Shown here in pieces: positions 13,746 to 26,892 of a DNA stretch of 64,000 nt (position 1 is the stretch's first letter; every line of letters begins with the position of its first letter). The notes beneath the pieces were generated by a model. That model was not told the DNA's origin, made no database searches, and saw only the letters and a program-made list of their open reading frames with translations. The stretch is from the NCBI GenBank assembly GCA_016801845.1, contig CM028909.1:16779313-16843312 (forward strand). Direction: 5' to 3'. This DNA comes from Polydactylus sextarius (taxonomy: Eukaryota > Chordata > Actinopteri > Polynemidae). Position numbers and translations under genes: made by a program.

Positions 13746-15740
13746 CTTCCTGTACTTATAACATTCTGACACGATGCACATATATTTTTGTTCCACATAT
13801 ATCTGCCCCCCACAGTCTGGTTCCGCCTACAATTACCAGCTGTTTTGGACGCACACTGGCTGATGCAAGTTTTATTGCAGTTTGCACAGTTGCTCTATGC
13901 ATATATGAGCTTTGACAGGCAGTATGTGTAAACAGTGACAAGGTTGTGTTTGTGCAGTGTGTGTGTATGTGTATGTGTGTTCTGCTGGGCTTCCTAACTG
14001 TTAGCAAACACACTATGGTGCCATGTTCTCCCACTCACTGTTGACAGCTCAGTGCCTGTGTGGGAGTGAAGTGTGGCACATTTTCTAACTGTTTCAGCTT
14101 GTAACAGCACACTATAAGCTTTCTAAATGCTTGTGTGCATCTGCAGGTGTGTATGACTAAATGAAGGCAGTAAAAGCTGCCACTTTTGTTCCCTGATTGC
14201 CCTCATTGAACCAACAAAAAAACAACAACAAAAAATGTCCTTGCACTCGCAACACACACACACAGAAAAAAAAAAGAGAGATAGACAGAAATGTTTAAAT
14301 GAACCGAATGGATTTTGGTGGAACAAACTGAAACGGTAAACACTTGACAGTGTGACAGAGAAGGAGCCTGTAAAGGAGAAGGAAGAGAAAATGAAACCAA
14401 GCAAGAGGCCTGTGTGAACAAAGGCTTATAAAGTGTAATCTACCACCAGTGTTGCTTGTCAGTCTCATCATGGCTGACCTTGTCTCAAGCAATGCTGTAA
14501 GCGTGACCCTGTGTCCTGACTTGGCTGAGCGGACCTGTCACACTTTGTTTGTCTTTGAGCTTCTCACCCCCCACTCTCCCACCCCCAGCACCAACCAACC
14601 AACCAGCGACGCTGCTTCTGTGTGCACCTCGCTCACTGGGAAACAAGCAGCATAACTGAAAGGGATTATGTTACATGGTAGAAAATGAAAAGATTTATTG
14701 TCATAGACATTGTTCTTTCATTGTACTACAATAATGTATAACACTATCAAAACTGTAAAAAAAAGGCTCTTTATTGTTTTAGGACTTGTCACAGTGTCGG
14801 AGAGAGACTGCAGTGTGAAGGCTGGTCGCATGATGTTTTCAATCCTCTTATTTTATAACATGAAACAAACTTTGTGAATATTTTCAATTTGCTTTTCTTA
14901 TTTTAAAAATACATCTGCATTTGTCCTTAGCTTTTGTCACCATCTGTCAAAAAGCCAATTATTCCCATTTATTTAGTCTTAAGTACAGTTAGAGCTGTGA
15001 AACCATCTGTTTTAAAACACTGAATAATCAAAATTAGCATAAAATATACAAAATTGCACTTTTGGAGATAAAATATATTTTGAATTTTTAAGAGAATTAC
15101 GTCAATATATCATCTGGACTGGAGGGACAGATTGTAAACATATTGATTTTGACGAATACCAGACAATAATCTTGGTCAAAAGTCAAGTTTTATATAATTC
15201 TCTAACAATTTTTAAATAATTCTTTCTATGTAAAAATTTAAAACCCATTATAGTTGTGTCAGTAGCAATATTCATAAATACATAACCATTATCAATAACA
15301 ATGGGCTGTCATCATAATGATATAATTTATTATATTTATACAAGCAAAACATGATAAGATTTATGAAGATTTTTTTTAATAGAAGCAGTATGTTTCTTAC
15401 TGGGACATGTTTTCACCAGTGTTGTAGTTCAGACACAGAACCGTTTACTTCACAGCTACCCAACGTAAGGAGATGGGTTCTGAAGGAGATGGAGACATTC
15501 ATTCCTGTACACAGCTGTAAACTTATTCACTTTTCAGGGTTCAGAGCTTTAGCAGAAATAATAGTCATGTAATAGGTGCTCCAGTGCACACAAGGAATCT
15601 GGATCATTTTCATTAATTCATATTCAAAAACAATTACAAATCTGTTAATGATCAGTATGATTGTCGTTAAGGCTTCCAGTCCCCAGGGTCTCTCTGTTCT
15701 TGTAGCTGATTGTGTTTTGGATCAGGGGTTTGTGATTTCT
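13746..15740. other. Intergenic, no gene seen
   Basis: Contains short TG tracts (13950-13980) and a CA tract at 14252-14264. TTTATTGTCAT at 14694-14704 resembles the end of dispersed fish repeats. From 14870 to 15360 it is very AT-rich. Confidence 0.55.
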
Positions 15741-15745
15741 GATGT

Positions 15746-15785
15746 GGTTGTTGTTATTGTTGTTGTTGTTGTTGTTATTGTTGTA
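15746..15785. repeat. (GTT)n trinucleotide repeat
   Basis: About 40 bases of GTT with ATT interruptions, ending seven bases before the CTCF-like site. Confidence 0.9.
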
Positions 15786-15791
15786 TATGAG

Positions 15792-15805
15792 CCAGTAGAG
15801 GGCGC
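15792..15805 (+). promoter_or_regulatory. Candidate CTCF binding site
   Basis: CCAGTAGAGGGCGC matches the vertebrate CTCF core CCASYAGRKGGCRS at all 14 positions. It lies in the desert between auts2 and samd11 and reads forward (+). Occupancy and boundary activity cannot be seen from sequence. Confidence 0.6.
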
Positions 15806-15888
15806 CATCTCACCTAAAACAAAGTCCTTAAAATGTCCATGACCTCACAAGATATAATATGTTCAAAATTTAATAGTATTGTATCAGT

Positions 15889-15889
<1 letters not shown>

Positions 15890-15920
<31 letters not shown>
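15890..15920. repeat. (CA)n microsatellite
   Basis: About 15 perfect CA units. Confidence 0.95.
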
Positions 15921-15923
<3 letters not shown>

Positions 15924-18430
15924 TAAGTAAAAAAAGTAAATAAAGTTGTTCCTCAGGTCTTCTACTGACCTCTGCTGCTTCTGCTGGTTCATTAGCAGAC
16001 AATCAACAGGATTTTAACAGAGCAGCTCTAAACAACACTGCTTCCAGTACAATCAACCAGGAGGAATAACATCCAGCATTAACGTCTGTAGAGAATGAGA
16101 ATGCTGTCAATCATTTTCAGCCAAATGATTATTTCATTATTTCTCTAGTTCTGAGTCTTGTTTATGCACTTGGCAACATCCTATATGTGCCCAGACTCTG
16201 CACAGATTTTTACTTATTTATTTTTTATCATTATTATTTTATTTTATTCTTTTATTTATTTTTTATTATTGCACTTCATTGTTATTTTGCTATTTATTAT
16301 TTAAAGGAAGCAACTGAAAATTGTAGCAATACCCATTTGTGTGTGAATGTGAAGAAATTTAAGTCCGTAATTATTTACTTAGTACTTTACTTAACAGAGC
16401 AGAGAATGAGCAATTTTAGCTAATAATAATATTTTTTTTCTTCAAAGTTAATTCTGACTTTTAATATACTTTAATACAACTATATTGTATCTGATATTGA
16501 CTCCCAAAAGCATCAAAGCACATTTTTATTAAAACCTACAGTAAGTGGGAGTTAACTTCATTAATTTCATCCAGAAACTGTCCTTATCGATCTAATTACA
16601 CTTGTATAAACCAACTCAATTTTGTATTAAGTCACCAAAGCGAGAACATCGTGTTTAAATAAAAAACAAAATTAGACATTTTTAAAATTAAATTGTTTAT
16701 TCATTGAAGGAAAACAATCGTAACACATCTTCATATGTGTTTATAATTTGTATTATAAAACAGGCAAAACAACAAAAACAACAAATACACGTTTTACACT
16801 GAAAGGTCACCGGATGTGAGCGGCAGCAGGTAATAATCAGTGTTAATCAGCACAGGTGCGACAGACGCTTCCTAACTGGAAAAGTGTGAATTAAAACAAT
16901 AATTGCAGTTTATCGACAGTCGGTGAGTAACGACTCCAAATATTATAATTTCCTGCAATGTTTGTGTAACACAGCATCTCTGACATGAAGGAGAAAACAA
17001 ACCTCAACTTTTAAAATAACAAAGTTATTTCGACACAGAAGTTAAAGAAGCGACGTCATTATTGATAAATAACTTTTCTCTCACTTCCTCTGTTTTAACC
17101 GAAACTAAATTTACAGAACTAATACCAGACTACATCGTTTTAGAAAACGTGGTGATCGACACACTTTTACATTTGTGTCACTTTAGCCAACTGATAATCC
17201 TGTTAGATGTATAAATATATAAGTATATGAAAATATATACCGATTTAAATGAATTCATATGTTTGAAAACCCATGGTGGCAACCAGTATTTATGTGATTT
17301 AGAGTTTCTGATTAAAACTTTTTATAGCATTATTTTTGAAAGTATATTTTGACACAGCACTTTATATACAATAACCAACATTGCATGAGGTGATAGCCAT
17401 CCCATTTAAAAGAATAAATCTGTGAACCAATATCAGAGAATCAGTTGTAGATAAGTTTGACGTTATTTATGGTGAAGGCCACAATCGATATCCACCTCGC
17501 CATGTAAGGCTACTACTAAAACAGTTTAAAAACACCACGTCCAAACATCCTGTAGTGGTGGACAAGACCAGAACACGAGGCTTTATGGGCTCAGATCACG
17601 CTGACATTTTTAACACTTCTCATCTGCCTCTCATCATTTTACTGCTGCTCACATTGAGCCTGTACATACTGTAGCAGCATGTGATGATGAGTGATTCAAC
17701 AGAGCAATGTCTAATTGCCAAGAAATTCCCAATACTGTCTTGTGAATCAGTGAGTCATCGGTATGAATATTGAGCCAAAATGCTAAATTTAGACGTCTTG
17801 ATGAAAAACTGTCTGCAATTGAAACAAATCCTAAACCTAAACTTAAATAAATCTGCAGTAACATATTTTTTAAAAAAAAACTGGTACCAGGTCAGTCTTT
17901 CACTCTTTTGTGACCTCCTTTGGGTCCAAAATCTTTTCGGACCCAGAACACTGAAACACCTAACTTACGTTGATGTTTGATAACACATTAGACATTAGAT
18001 ATTATATGTTTGGTATAGCCAATAATTTAATCTTGTCTTTACCTGTCTAAACAAAATTTTATCCAGGGATCCAGTGAATGTACAGTTTTTATTTAACTTT
18101 AAGAGATTGCTTTAAGTATAGTTATATTTCATATCTTGACATAATCATCATTTTTACCTATTTTCAACAATGTTATACAACAACAAAGGAAGAGTTGACA
18201 TCAATTCATAGCACTCAATAATGCAAATATAAATCCTAAACCCCAAATGTGTTGGTCAAAATATAGGTCTATACATTGGTGAAATATGAAAAATATCTTA
18301 CGTTTTTTTCAACTTACATTTTTCAACTTAAATTCAAAAATATACTCAACATCCAATAAAGACAACAAAAACACAGATGAGCCAAGATACATAATGATGA
18401 GTAGCAAACAAGCAAACAAATTAACAAAAA
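15921..18430. other. Intergenic, AT-rich, no gene seen
   Basis: No island of balanced composition except a weak one at 16800-16930. No visible inverted-repeat ends or coding segments. Confidence 0.55.
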
Positions 18431-18439
18431 CATTTCCCT

Positions 18440-18830
18440 CCCAGGTTTACTTTTTGGACTGTTTACCTCTACACTTAATGTACACTCAGTTATCATTGTC
18501 CTCTTCAGACAAATCCATAAATGATCCCCATATTTATCCAAAAACGTCTTGCTTACCCCTCAGGATGTAACTATTTATTCCAATGGAAGGCTTGATAGCA
18601 TTTGTTTTACCCATAAAGTAATGTTTGGTCTGTTTGTGTTTTTCCAAAACATTGCTATCGCACTTTTTGCATTTAACAAACTGAGGCCTTCAGTTCCCAT
18701 TCTAACTAAGTTTGTGTTTCCCTGGATTAAACCCAAGTTAAAAAAAATTAGATCCAGTGGACTTGTTTTAAAAATGATTTTCCCCATCACTTATCCGGTC
18801 ATTTAGTGTTCTTCTTTCTCATGAAATATT
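18440..18830 (-). mobile_element. LINE-1-like retrotransposon, 3' end of ORF2 (decayed)
   Basis: On the minus strand 18790-18575 gives a stop-free stretch including LSLLNAKSAIAMFWKN and ITLWVKQMLSSLPLE. This resembles the end of fish L1-type ORF2 proteins, where an 'ARxLIAxxWK...P...W...ML..LPLE' segment follows the reverse transcriptase and Cys-rich region. After a stop and a frame slip, 18520-18485 reads KYGDHLWICLKR, like the terminal 'xxWGPFLxY' block. The 5' part is missing, as expected for truncated LINE copies. Family assignment rests on memory of the motif order. Confidence 0.55.
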
Positions 18831-20013
<1,183 letters not shown>

Positions 20014-20706
20014 TTGGGGTTGGTTCATCATTGACATTCACTATAATTAAGTCTTTGGCCTTTTGCCTCTTACACAGTTACCATAAGCTTTGACCCAGTC
20101 TGTGCTGGTTCCAGCGGGAGGAAATATGTCAGCCCCAAAATTCAGAATACGTCAGAGTCAACATGGCTGTCAGAAGGTACAGTATGCTAGATTTTCTTTT
20201 ACATGTATTGAGATGTCACCACCAACACTCTAACCACTTATATGGAACAGGCTGGCAGTCATCCACGTAAGGTTGCTTAAGGGCTCATTTATGCTTATCT
20301 TACAGATTATTTTTAATAACTGTCACTGCCCATATACTTCCATTTGTCTCTGAGTCAAAGGATTCTGACAACCACAAACATGGCGACAGAAGAGGATGAC
20401 ATAATTATGTACGTATCTCTTAAAAAAATAGACAAAAGTGAAGGAAGCACTGTGGACAGCTGAGGTCTTTGAGGCCATGAAATACACTGCAACATGTCGA
20501 AAATATTTAGCCATTTTTAACATTTCTTTGTGTGCTGGCCTGTGGGTGGACTGTCCCAATGATTTATATTGAGACTGCTCCATTTTGTTTGAAAACACAC
20601 ACAGATACGGACAAAACAAACAGAATCCACACACATATATTTGACTTTGAGCATAAATGAGCTTGATAATAAAGCACCTGATGCTTTAAACTTTACAGCT
20701 CCATTT
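20014..20706. other. Intergenic, no gene seen
   Basis: Unremarkable unique-looking sequence. The 103-codon minus-strand frame at 20323-20634 shows no known motif. Confidence 0.5.
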
Positions 20707-20738
20707 TGTGTGTTTGTGTGTGTTTGTGTGTGTGTGTG

Positions 20739-20782
<44 letters not shown>
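20707..20782. repeat. (TG)n-(TA)n compound microsatellite
   Basis: About 35 bases of TG with TTTG interruptions pass into about 36 bases of TA. Confidence 0.95.
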
Positions 20783-20785
<3 letters not shown>

Positions 20786-22081
20786 ACGTGCTCTCCAAGC
20801 AGTTTCAAACATTTGCAACTTATATTTGGTAAACTTGATGATTTGATTGTAAATGCTAGGTTTCATTTATTAACCTAATGCTAAATGCACTCATGCTAAC
20901 AGAACAAGAGCCATGTTGGCGCCCCTATGGGCAACATGGATAAGCACACTCCTCATGACCTGAGCAGGTTTGAAATAAGAAAATCTCATATACCTTCTCC
21001 TGTTTAGGACGGACTGGACTCAATTTAGTTTTGCTTTAGCTTGAGGTGGTCTTTTGACTTCGATTCTGAAAATATCTGTGAACTGTAACTTTTTTCTTTA
21101 CCTTACTTTACTTCTGTACTTTTCCGCTTGAGTAGAAGCATGTTACTGACGACTACTGCCAGGATCTGATAACAGCTTTCTGCATTTCAGTCCTTTCCTA
21201 AATAACTTTGTCCATGAATTTCTTTAGCCCCGAACAAGCTCCATGTCTGATTGTTCTCAAGTAAAACCAATAACTGACCAATCATCATCATCTTCACAGC
21301 CCTGCAGCCCCACTATCAGTTAAAAAAGTTTAAGAAATAGTAACTATTCAAAAGAAAAAAGTAATGTAGCAGTATACTCCAGTGATTTAGTTCCAGCTCT
21401 GTGCATTCTTATCTTGATAATGAGTACTAAAATACAGGAACAGTGTTTTTTGCAGTTTATTGTATACATTGCTTTTGATGGAGCCCTGTGGTATCTTAAA
21501 CCACAGCTAATAAGAGGCCTTTAGCCACTGAATATATCTGAAATAACCCCAGTAGAGTAATGCAGTAACTGGCAATAATATTGATCTTTTGCATGATATT
21601 AATGTTATTGTTATAGACAGCTTTTTTTCTTTCACCGCAGGTTACCTAATAAGTATTTCTAGGTTTTGTAGTATCTCCCCAATTAGGTGTGCAGGGTTGA
21701 GGATGCTTCTGTGGATGTTCTTTTTTTCCTAAGAAGAGTTTTTGTTTTTGTCTTAGTTTTGCTTATGTGTGTAATTTTGCCTGTTTTTTTTTTTTTTTTT
21801 TTTTTTTTTTTGGTCAGTGTATGCATGCAGCCATACATTGTAGTATGTGCTTGTGTGTGAACAAGTGTGTACTTGCGGGTTGCGGGTGATGTTGGCTTCC
21901 TGAGGCTGATCACCACCCTCTTCCCAGTGTCTTGTTTTTGCCCATCTCTCTGCCTGTGTGGAAGTTGTGTGGGCACCCTCTGGATTGCCTCACCGCCGAA
22001 GCATGCCGGACCCTGTTATCCAGCTATCCATCTGTGTTATTGATTTTTTTCCCTCTTTGTAGAGTTTCATCTTTCCTCCAC
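20783..22081. other. Intergenic, no gene seen
   Basis: Holds an 8-bp inverted repeat (CCATGTTG at 20911, CAACATGG at 20932). A poly-T run of about 30 lies at 21782-21811, followed by a TG-rich patch. Confidence 0.55.
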
Positions 22082-22545
22082 TTTTCTGTAGAACGATGGA
22101 GAGGGAGGGAGTGCAAGAGGGAGAGGAGGGGCGAGCAAGGGGGCAGAGCAGAGATCTGAGGGCTGCTAGAAGAGGGGGGGTGGGGGGGGGGTGGAGGGAT
22201 GGAGCGGTGGAGAAGCGGAGCAGCAGTGGGGCTTCTGAGGGTAGGGGTGTAAGAGGTTGGGGGGGCTCTCAGCCTGGGCTATGGATGAGCAGATAGAGAA
22301 AGAGAGGCTCTCTTGAAGTGTTGGAGCTGTTTTTTTCTCTCTCTCTCTTCGTTTCTCTCCATTCTCATGGGATCACCCTCCCCCTTCCCCTCCTCCTTCT
22401 CTCCTTCCTCCTCCATCCTGCTCCAAGGCGCCTCTTGTACACACGCTCCACTCGCCACCCCCTCCTCCCCCTCATCGTCCTCCTCCTCCTCCCCTGCCTC
22501 CCGCTCCGTCCGCCTGCCTGCCGTCTCTCCTTCCCGGGGGGGTCA
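22082..22545. repeat. Low-complexity GA-rich then CT-rich block
   Basis: Purine-rich to about 22300 (GAGAGGGAGGG-type), then pyrimidine-rich CTCCTCC sequence to about 22540. The long open frames here (R/G/E-rich, S/P/L-rich) are compositional. A G-run cluster at 22173-22198 could fold as a G-quadruplex. Confidence 0.75.
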
Positions 22546-22895
22546 GGCAGTGCTGGCGGCGCAGCCGTGATTTGCAGGAGATTTGTCTAAGTGAGAAGCA
22601 ATTAGTGCGCCTAAGCACCGCTAATGTATGCATGCTGGGGCCGCCGCCGCCCTCCCGCTTGGTGGTGCCAGGGCCAGGTCAGGCTGGAGCACCACTGGCG
22701 CTCTCTCTCCCTGTCTCCCGTTTTTTCTTTTCATGTGGAGGCGTCATCTTAGTCTCACTCCCCTTCAGATGACCCGGTCCTCTCTGATTCTATTAGCATA
22801 TTAATTAGTTGACCAGCGGTGCTGAAGATTCTATTGTTATTTACCGTGTCCCTTTATTATAAGTATTCAGATCTATGTAGCCATATATAATACAC
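22545..22895. promoter_or_regulatory. Candidate regulatory island 7 (homeodomain and SOX words)
   Basis: Two high-complexity parts flank a GC-rich middle. The first has AAGCAATTAGTGCG around 22596-22608. The second has TATTAGCATATTAATTAGTT at 22791-22810, then CTATTGTTATTTAC (SOX/fork-head-like) at 22831-22844. The pattern strongly resembles developmental conserved non-coding elements. Confidence 0.5.
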
Positions 22896-23390
22896 TTCAA
22901 CCTGGAAGCTTCTTCAGAAGGTGTCAGGTTAGAGTGGGATGATGAACCTTCTACCTTCATAACTTCATTAAGGGTCATGATCATGACTTCTGCCCCTCAT
23001 TCGCTCCCACTTCAGTTTCCATCGTAGAACTGAAATAAGTTTCGGTAAGCCTGGAAATTTAAGTCTCAGTGATGGTGAGAGGCAGCATTATTTAAGTGCA
23101 GTAATCCATCCACACACTATACGTATACACTCAAATGAACACACTTCACAAACACACAAGCACAACAAAGTGGAACAGTGGTGGGTGGTAGGATTCCCTT
23201 TGAAACCTGTGGTGTAGAAAGACTTGTTTGCAGGCGTGCATGCATGAGGGACGTTCTGCATGGTGTGACTCCCAAACTACTCAAGGATGAACTTTGCCCT
23301 TTTCAACAGGTTCAGTCTGTCTTACTGAGACAAAAACAAGATAAAGTCTGCTTGTCTTTGCACCGTGCTTTACTGCCTTCCAAGTAGAGG
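22896..23390. other. Intergenic, no gene seen
   Basis: Mixed sequence between two islands, with no motif cluster or open frame of note. Confidence 0.5.
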
Positions 23391-23600
23391 CCTACATGGA
23401 CCGTGGGTGGTTTTGGAGCGTTAATTAAAGATAGGCTAATTACCGCTGCTTATTAGCATGGCTTTTGCGGCACCGATAAGAGGATAATCCTGGGGAAAAA
23501 AAGTGGAGATCGAAACGGTCCCCGGTAGACCAGGCCTCCTGCACGGCTGGGCCAAAAGAAAATGCATCCCTACCCCTCCAACCCCCCATCCTGTCTCTGC
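23391..23600. promoter_or_regulatory. Candidate regulatory island 8 (dense homeodomain cluster)
   Basis: Within 70 bases lie TTAATTAA (23421-23428), CTAATTA (23436-23442), TATTAG (23451-23456), GATAAG (23475-23480) and GATAATCC with an OTX/CRX TAATCC core (23485-23490). The remainder is high-complexity with CpGs (GATCGAAACGGTCCCCGG). Confidence 0.5.
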
Positions 23601-24180
23601 TTCTTTAAAGTGCAGGACTCACAACCAGAGAGTATAGAATATTCAAGGAGGCTGCACTTCAGCAGGAGAAAACCTACATAAAAGGCTCAAAGACATTAGC
23701 CATTGCTTGTTAGGCTGAGAGTTTCTCAGGCTTTTTTAACGCTACATTCACTTGTTCAGCTGAATTTGGTTGAGGAGAAGCACAATACTGTGTGGTAATT
23801 TAATGGTGACTATTTTTTTCCTTAGACTATAATGTTATATATTTTTCTCTCTATTTACTCTCTATTGGAAAAGTGCTGAGAACATATGGATAGATACATT
23901 CCTGAAAGATGTTAGGATTTAGTGCCTTGCTCAAACATACTTCAGCAGGCTTCATGTCTGCTAGTTTTGGGTGCTTGTTTTTGGTCATATTATCCAAAGC
24001 CTACTAATTTATTCATTGGAGCCTCCCCTCATTCCAGGTACACAAACACACATGTACACAAAAACCCCACACATACATGTAAATAATCACATTTACAATC
24101 CACCTCACACTCAAATGACTGCAAGGTTGCATGACCCGACTATCATTCACGTGTCTCTAACCCATATTTTGTCATGGGGA
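23601..24180. other. Intergenic, no gene seen
   Basis: AT-rich with a loose CA-rich patch at 24040-24120. Confidence 0.5.
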
Positions 24181-24450
24181 GTTGGCCATTAGCACTTGCT
24201 GAGCTGTTCCCATATGCTAGGCCTCCACAGATCTATAATTCAAGGGTGGCAGATGTCCCCACGCATTATTCATGAGTGCTGTTCCATGCCGGGCTAGCAA
24301 GCAAACCAGCGGCAGAACTGTCACAAAGTCCTTACATATAGAGGGTCTCTTCCATGTTGACCTGCGACCCTGTACCTTACCTGCAACTTCCTCCTGCAAA
24401 TGAGTTGCAGCAATCTATTCAAAGACTGGGAGTTGCCAGTTGCTTTCTTA
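24181..24450. promoter_or_regulatory. Candidate regulatory island 9
   Basis: High-complexity block (CACGCATTATTCATGAGTGC near 24257) between AT-rich regions. Open frames on both strands have no known motif. Confidence 0.3.
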
Positions 24451-25658
24451 GAGGACACAGCATCAGAAGGATTTTGAAGCCATATCGATGCCATGGTGAT
24501 TTTCTACTGTTTAGTATGAATAATTGTAATAGTCATGAAACAGAAACTAATTATTTGTCAAAGGAGCACTCCATTAATTTTGAATTACATCTTGCACCTT
24601 ATTTTACATGTCACAGGAGATCATTGCCTTTGTATCAGTTTTAACCATAATTTTAATTTAATTTGAAAATGTGTTCCTTGTACATCCTCCAACCTCATGG
24701 AAATATACAACTACCACACTTAAGTGTCCCTTTTTAAAAGGTCAGGTCACCAACATGACACAAAACAAAACATATTTATCACTTACTTCTTTTGATATTG
24801 AGTCATGCTGACAGTTTCTGTTGCCATTTAATAGATCAGAGGTGAATTATGTTTTGTGTTGTGCTGATGAAGTGTAATCACAAAACTAAATATGACGTGT
24901 TTTTCCAGAAGTCCCTGATAAACACAAATCAACAATTTCCGTAGTAAATGTTTTTTTTCACTAGACAGTAGTTCCAGTGAAATCTGTAAAATTATACAGA
25001 AATGCTAAATTCAACAAATATTCTTACTTGTAGACGTGGTAGATTTCAATCCTTTTTGTTTTGGTAGTTACAGTTTACAAATGCCAACTTAACACCCCAT
25101 ATGTTTGTAGAAGATAATGATAATACAGGATGAATAGCTCTATAATCAAACTTGTTCATAGATTAAAATACCCAAAAGTCTGCTCAGTTCATTTAGACGC
25201 CAAAGTTATCACTGGTGGAGCAGAGTTTATAAGCCTGTTGACCACCCTGCTTTGAAGTGCAGTCCACTGTAGACTAGAGGCCGTTTGCACTAGTGAGCAG
25301 CTGACATGAGGTTTTCAACGGACAGTGGTGGTTTAACATAGCAACTGTGTCATTGTGGTTATTGTTGTGTTATGAACCTTTTGTTGAATGATAAATAATA
25401 ACCTACATAGCTAGACACACCTAACGGTAAGCGAGGACATATGTTTCTTTGTTGGGTTTAAAACTGCTCATCTTCTCTTATTACACTTGCGACTGTGTAA
25501 TATGGTACTCAGTATTCTAGGTGCTTTGGAAGTGAGGAAGAGGTCAGATTTTGCGTGTGTGCAGTCATGAGTGTGACGCGTCTACACTGTAAATCACACC
25601 TACATACCTGGAGGAGACAGCAGTGTTGTGCCGATCCCCTCAAAGACTGGGAGATAAA

Positions 25659-25661
<3 letters not shown>
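24451..25661. other. Intergenic, AT-rich, no gene seen
   Basis: No gene or repeat with visible ends. Composition becomes balanced after 25540. Confidence 0.55.

Positions 25662-25689
<28 letters not shown>
25662..25689. repeat. (CA)n microsatellite
   Basis: About 14 CA units. Confidence 0.95.
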
Positions 25690-26240
25690 GGCACCGAAGT
25701 TCACAAGCCTCCGCCAGCGCCAAGCCTGGCCGGCGCTGAACCGGCAACTTGATACCTCCTCCGGAGCCGTGTGGAGGGGGAGAGTGGGTGTGGGAGAGAA
25801 GCTTCCATAAAGTCTGTCCCGCCGCTCGGCCGTAACCTGAGCTCCCAGCAGACAGCCGCGGTGCCTCGCAGTCAGGCACGGAGTGTGTGTGTCTGTGTGG
25901 GTGTCTGTGTCTCTATCTCTCTACGTATGTGTATGTGTGTGTGCGTATGTGTGTGCATGTGTGTCTTGGCGGGGGCTGTGGGTGTATGGATGTGTTTTGA
26001 GACTGGATGGGTGACATGCTGCCACACGCTTGTTACCACGCTTGGGATCAGGCCTATGTGATTGTGTAGATTACAAACACACACACAAGCCAACACTAAG
26101 ACCTGCCTTTCATTCTGTGTCTTTCTCGCAACTTTACACACACATCCTCTAAAATTACTTCACACGACGTGCTAATACATCAATTCTTTTTTACGGTGAC
26201 CTTTCCTCTCTCTGAAATTGATACAGATGACGAGATGACG
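25690..26240. other. GC/CpG-richer stretch followed by TG-rich sequence
   Basis: 25690-25880 is CpG-rich (CGCCAGCGCCAAG, CCGCCGCTCGGCCG). An interrupted TG tract follows at 25883-25965. It could be a small CpG island or regulatory block, but no coding exon fits. Confidence 0.35.
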
Positions 26241-26820
26241 GGACCTTTGTCACTGAATCGCTGAGCTTTTCTCTCCTTCAGGCTTTAGACCTCTCTCCAA
26301 TATCTCCTTCCTTTTTAGCGTCTGTGAGCCTCCAACGTGACTGTCATCCAAAACATCTAAGACGTCAGCGAGCACAAAACTGCCGTCAGCTGTTATATTG
26401 CTTGCTATTGCTGCCAGGGTGCTGCCCTTTACGGATGTGAGAGCAGTGTGTGTGGTTGGGGAGCGGAATTGGAGGAGGTGGACTTGATGAGTTGGGTTGC
26501 AGGGGTTGGGGGGGCGATCGTTCTTGTCTCTGGGCTGGCAGAGGGACAGGAGCCCCTTGTGCGGTTGCAGTGGTAAGGAGGTTAACTGAGTCACAGCAGA
26601 GCCAAGACGCTGCCTGGGATATTGACAGGTTGGAACCTGAGGGCTCCTGCAGGATAGGAACACACTGCCAGAGGGTTGGTTACCACCACCGCCTGCCTGC
26701 CTCGGAGGAAGGGAGGAGGAGATGAAGGGAGGAGTGGGAGGGAGAGATGGAAAGAGTGGGTGAAGGCAAGAGAGGAGATGGCTAAAAAAAAATAGTTGGA
26801 AGGGCACAGGATGAGAGTGA
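26241..26820. other. Balanced block with a long chance-like open frame
   Basis: A 185-codon stop-free frame exists on the minus strand (26807-26250), opening on GTG. It contains no recognisable domain, its first third is P/S/L low complexity, and no flanking splice pattern supports an exon. With this window size one or so open frame of this length is expected by chance. The block could be non-coding conserved sequence. Confidence 0.3.
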
Positions 26821-26892
26821 TTGGGTCGTGTGATGCGGTGAGATTCATTATCATAATATTAATGGAAATATTATTCTTTCTGTCTACATGCA

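Noticed and set aside
14694..14704. TTTATTGTCAT-type words (also near 29026 and 57805) as copies of one transposon
   Set aside because: The shared core is too short, and neither flanks nor ends agree between sites.
20911..20939. Hairpin CCATGTTG...CAACATGG as a possible microRNA or terminator
   Set aside because: The stem is only 8 bp with a bulged inner part, far too short for a pre-miRNA. Terminator logic does not apply to a vertebrate locus.
22082..22590. Arg/Gly-rich and Ser/Pro-rich open frames
   Set aside because: They come from GA-rich and CT-rich low-complexity DNA, with no start context, domain or splice sites.
26250..26807. 185-codon open frame on the minus strand
   Set aside because: It opens on GTG rather than ATG, the first third is low complexity, and there are no recognised motifs. 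Treated as chance or as a conserved non-coding block.
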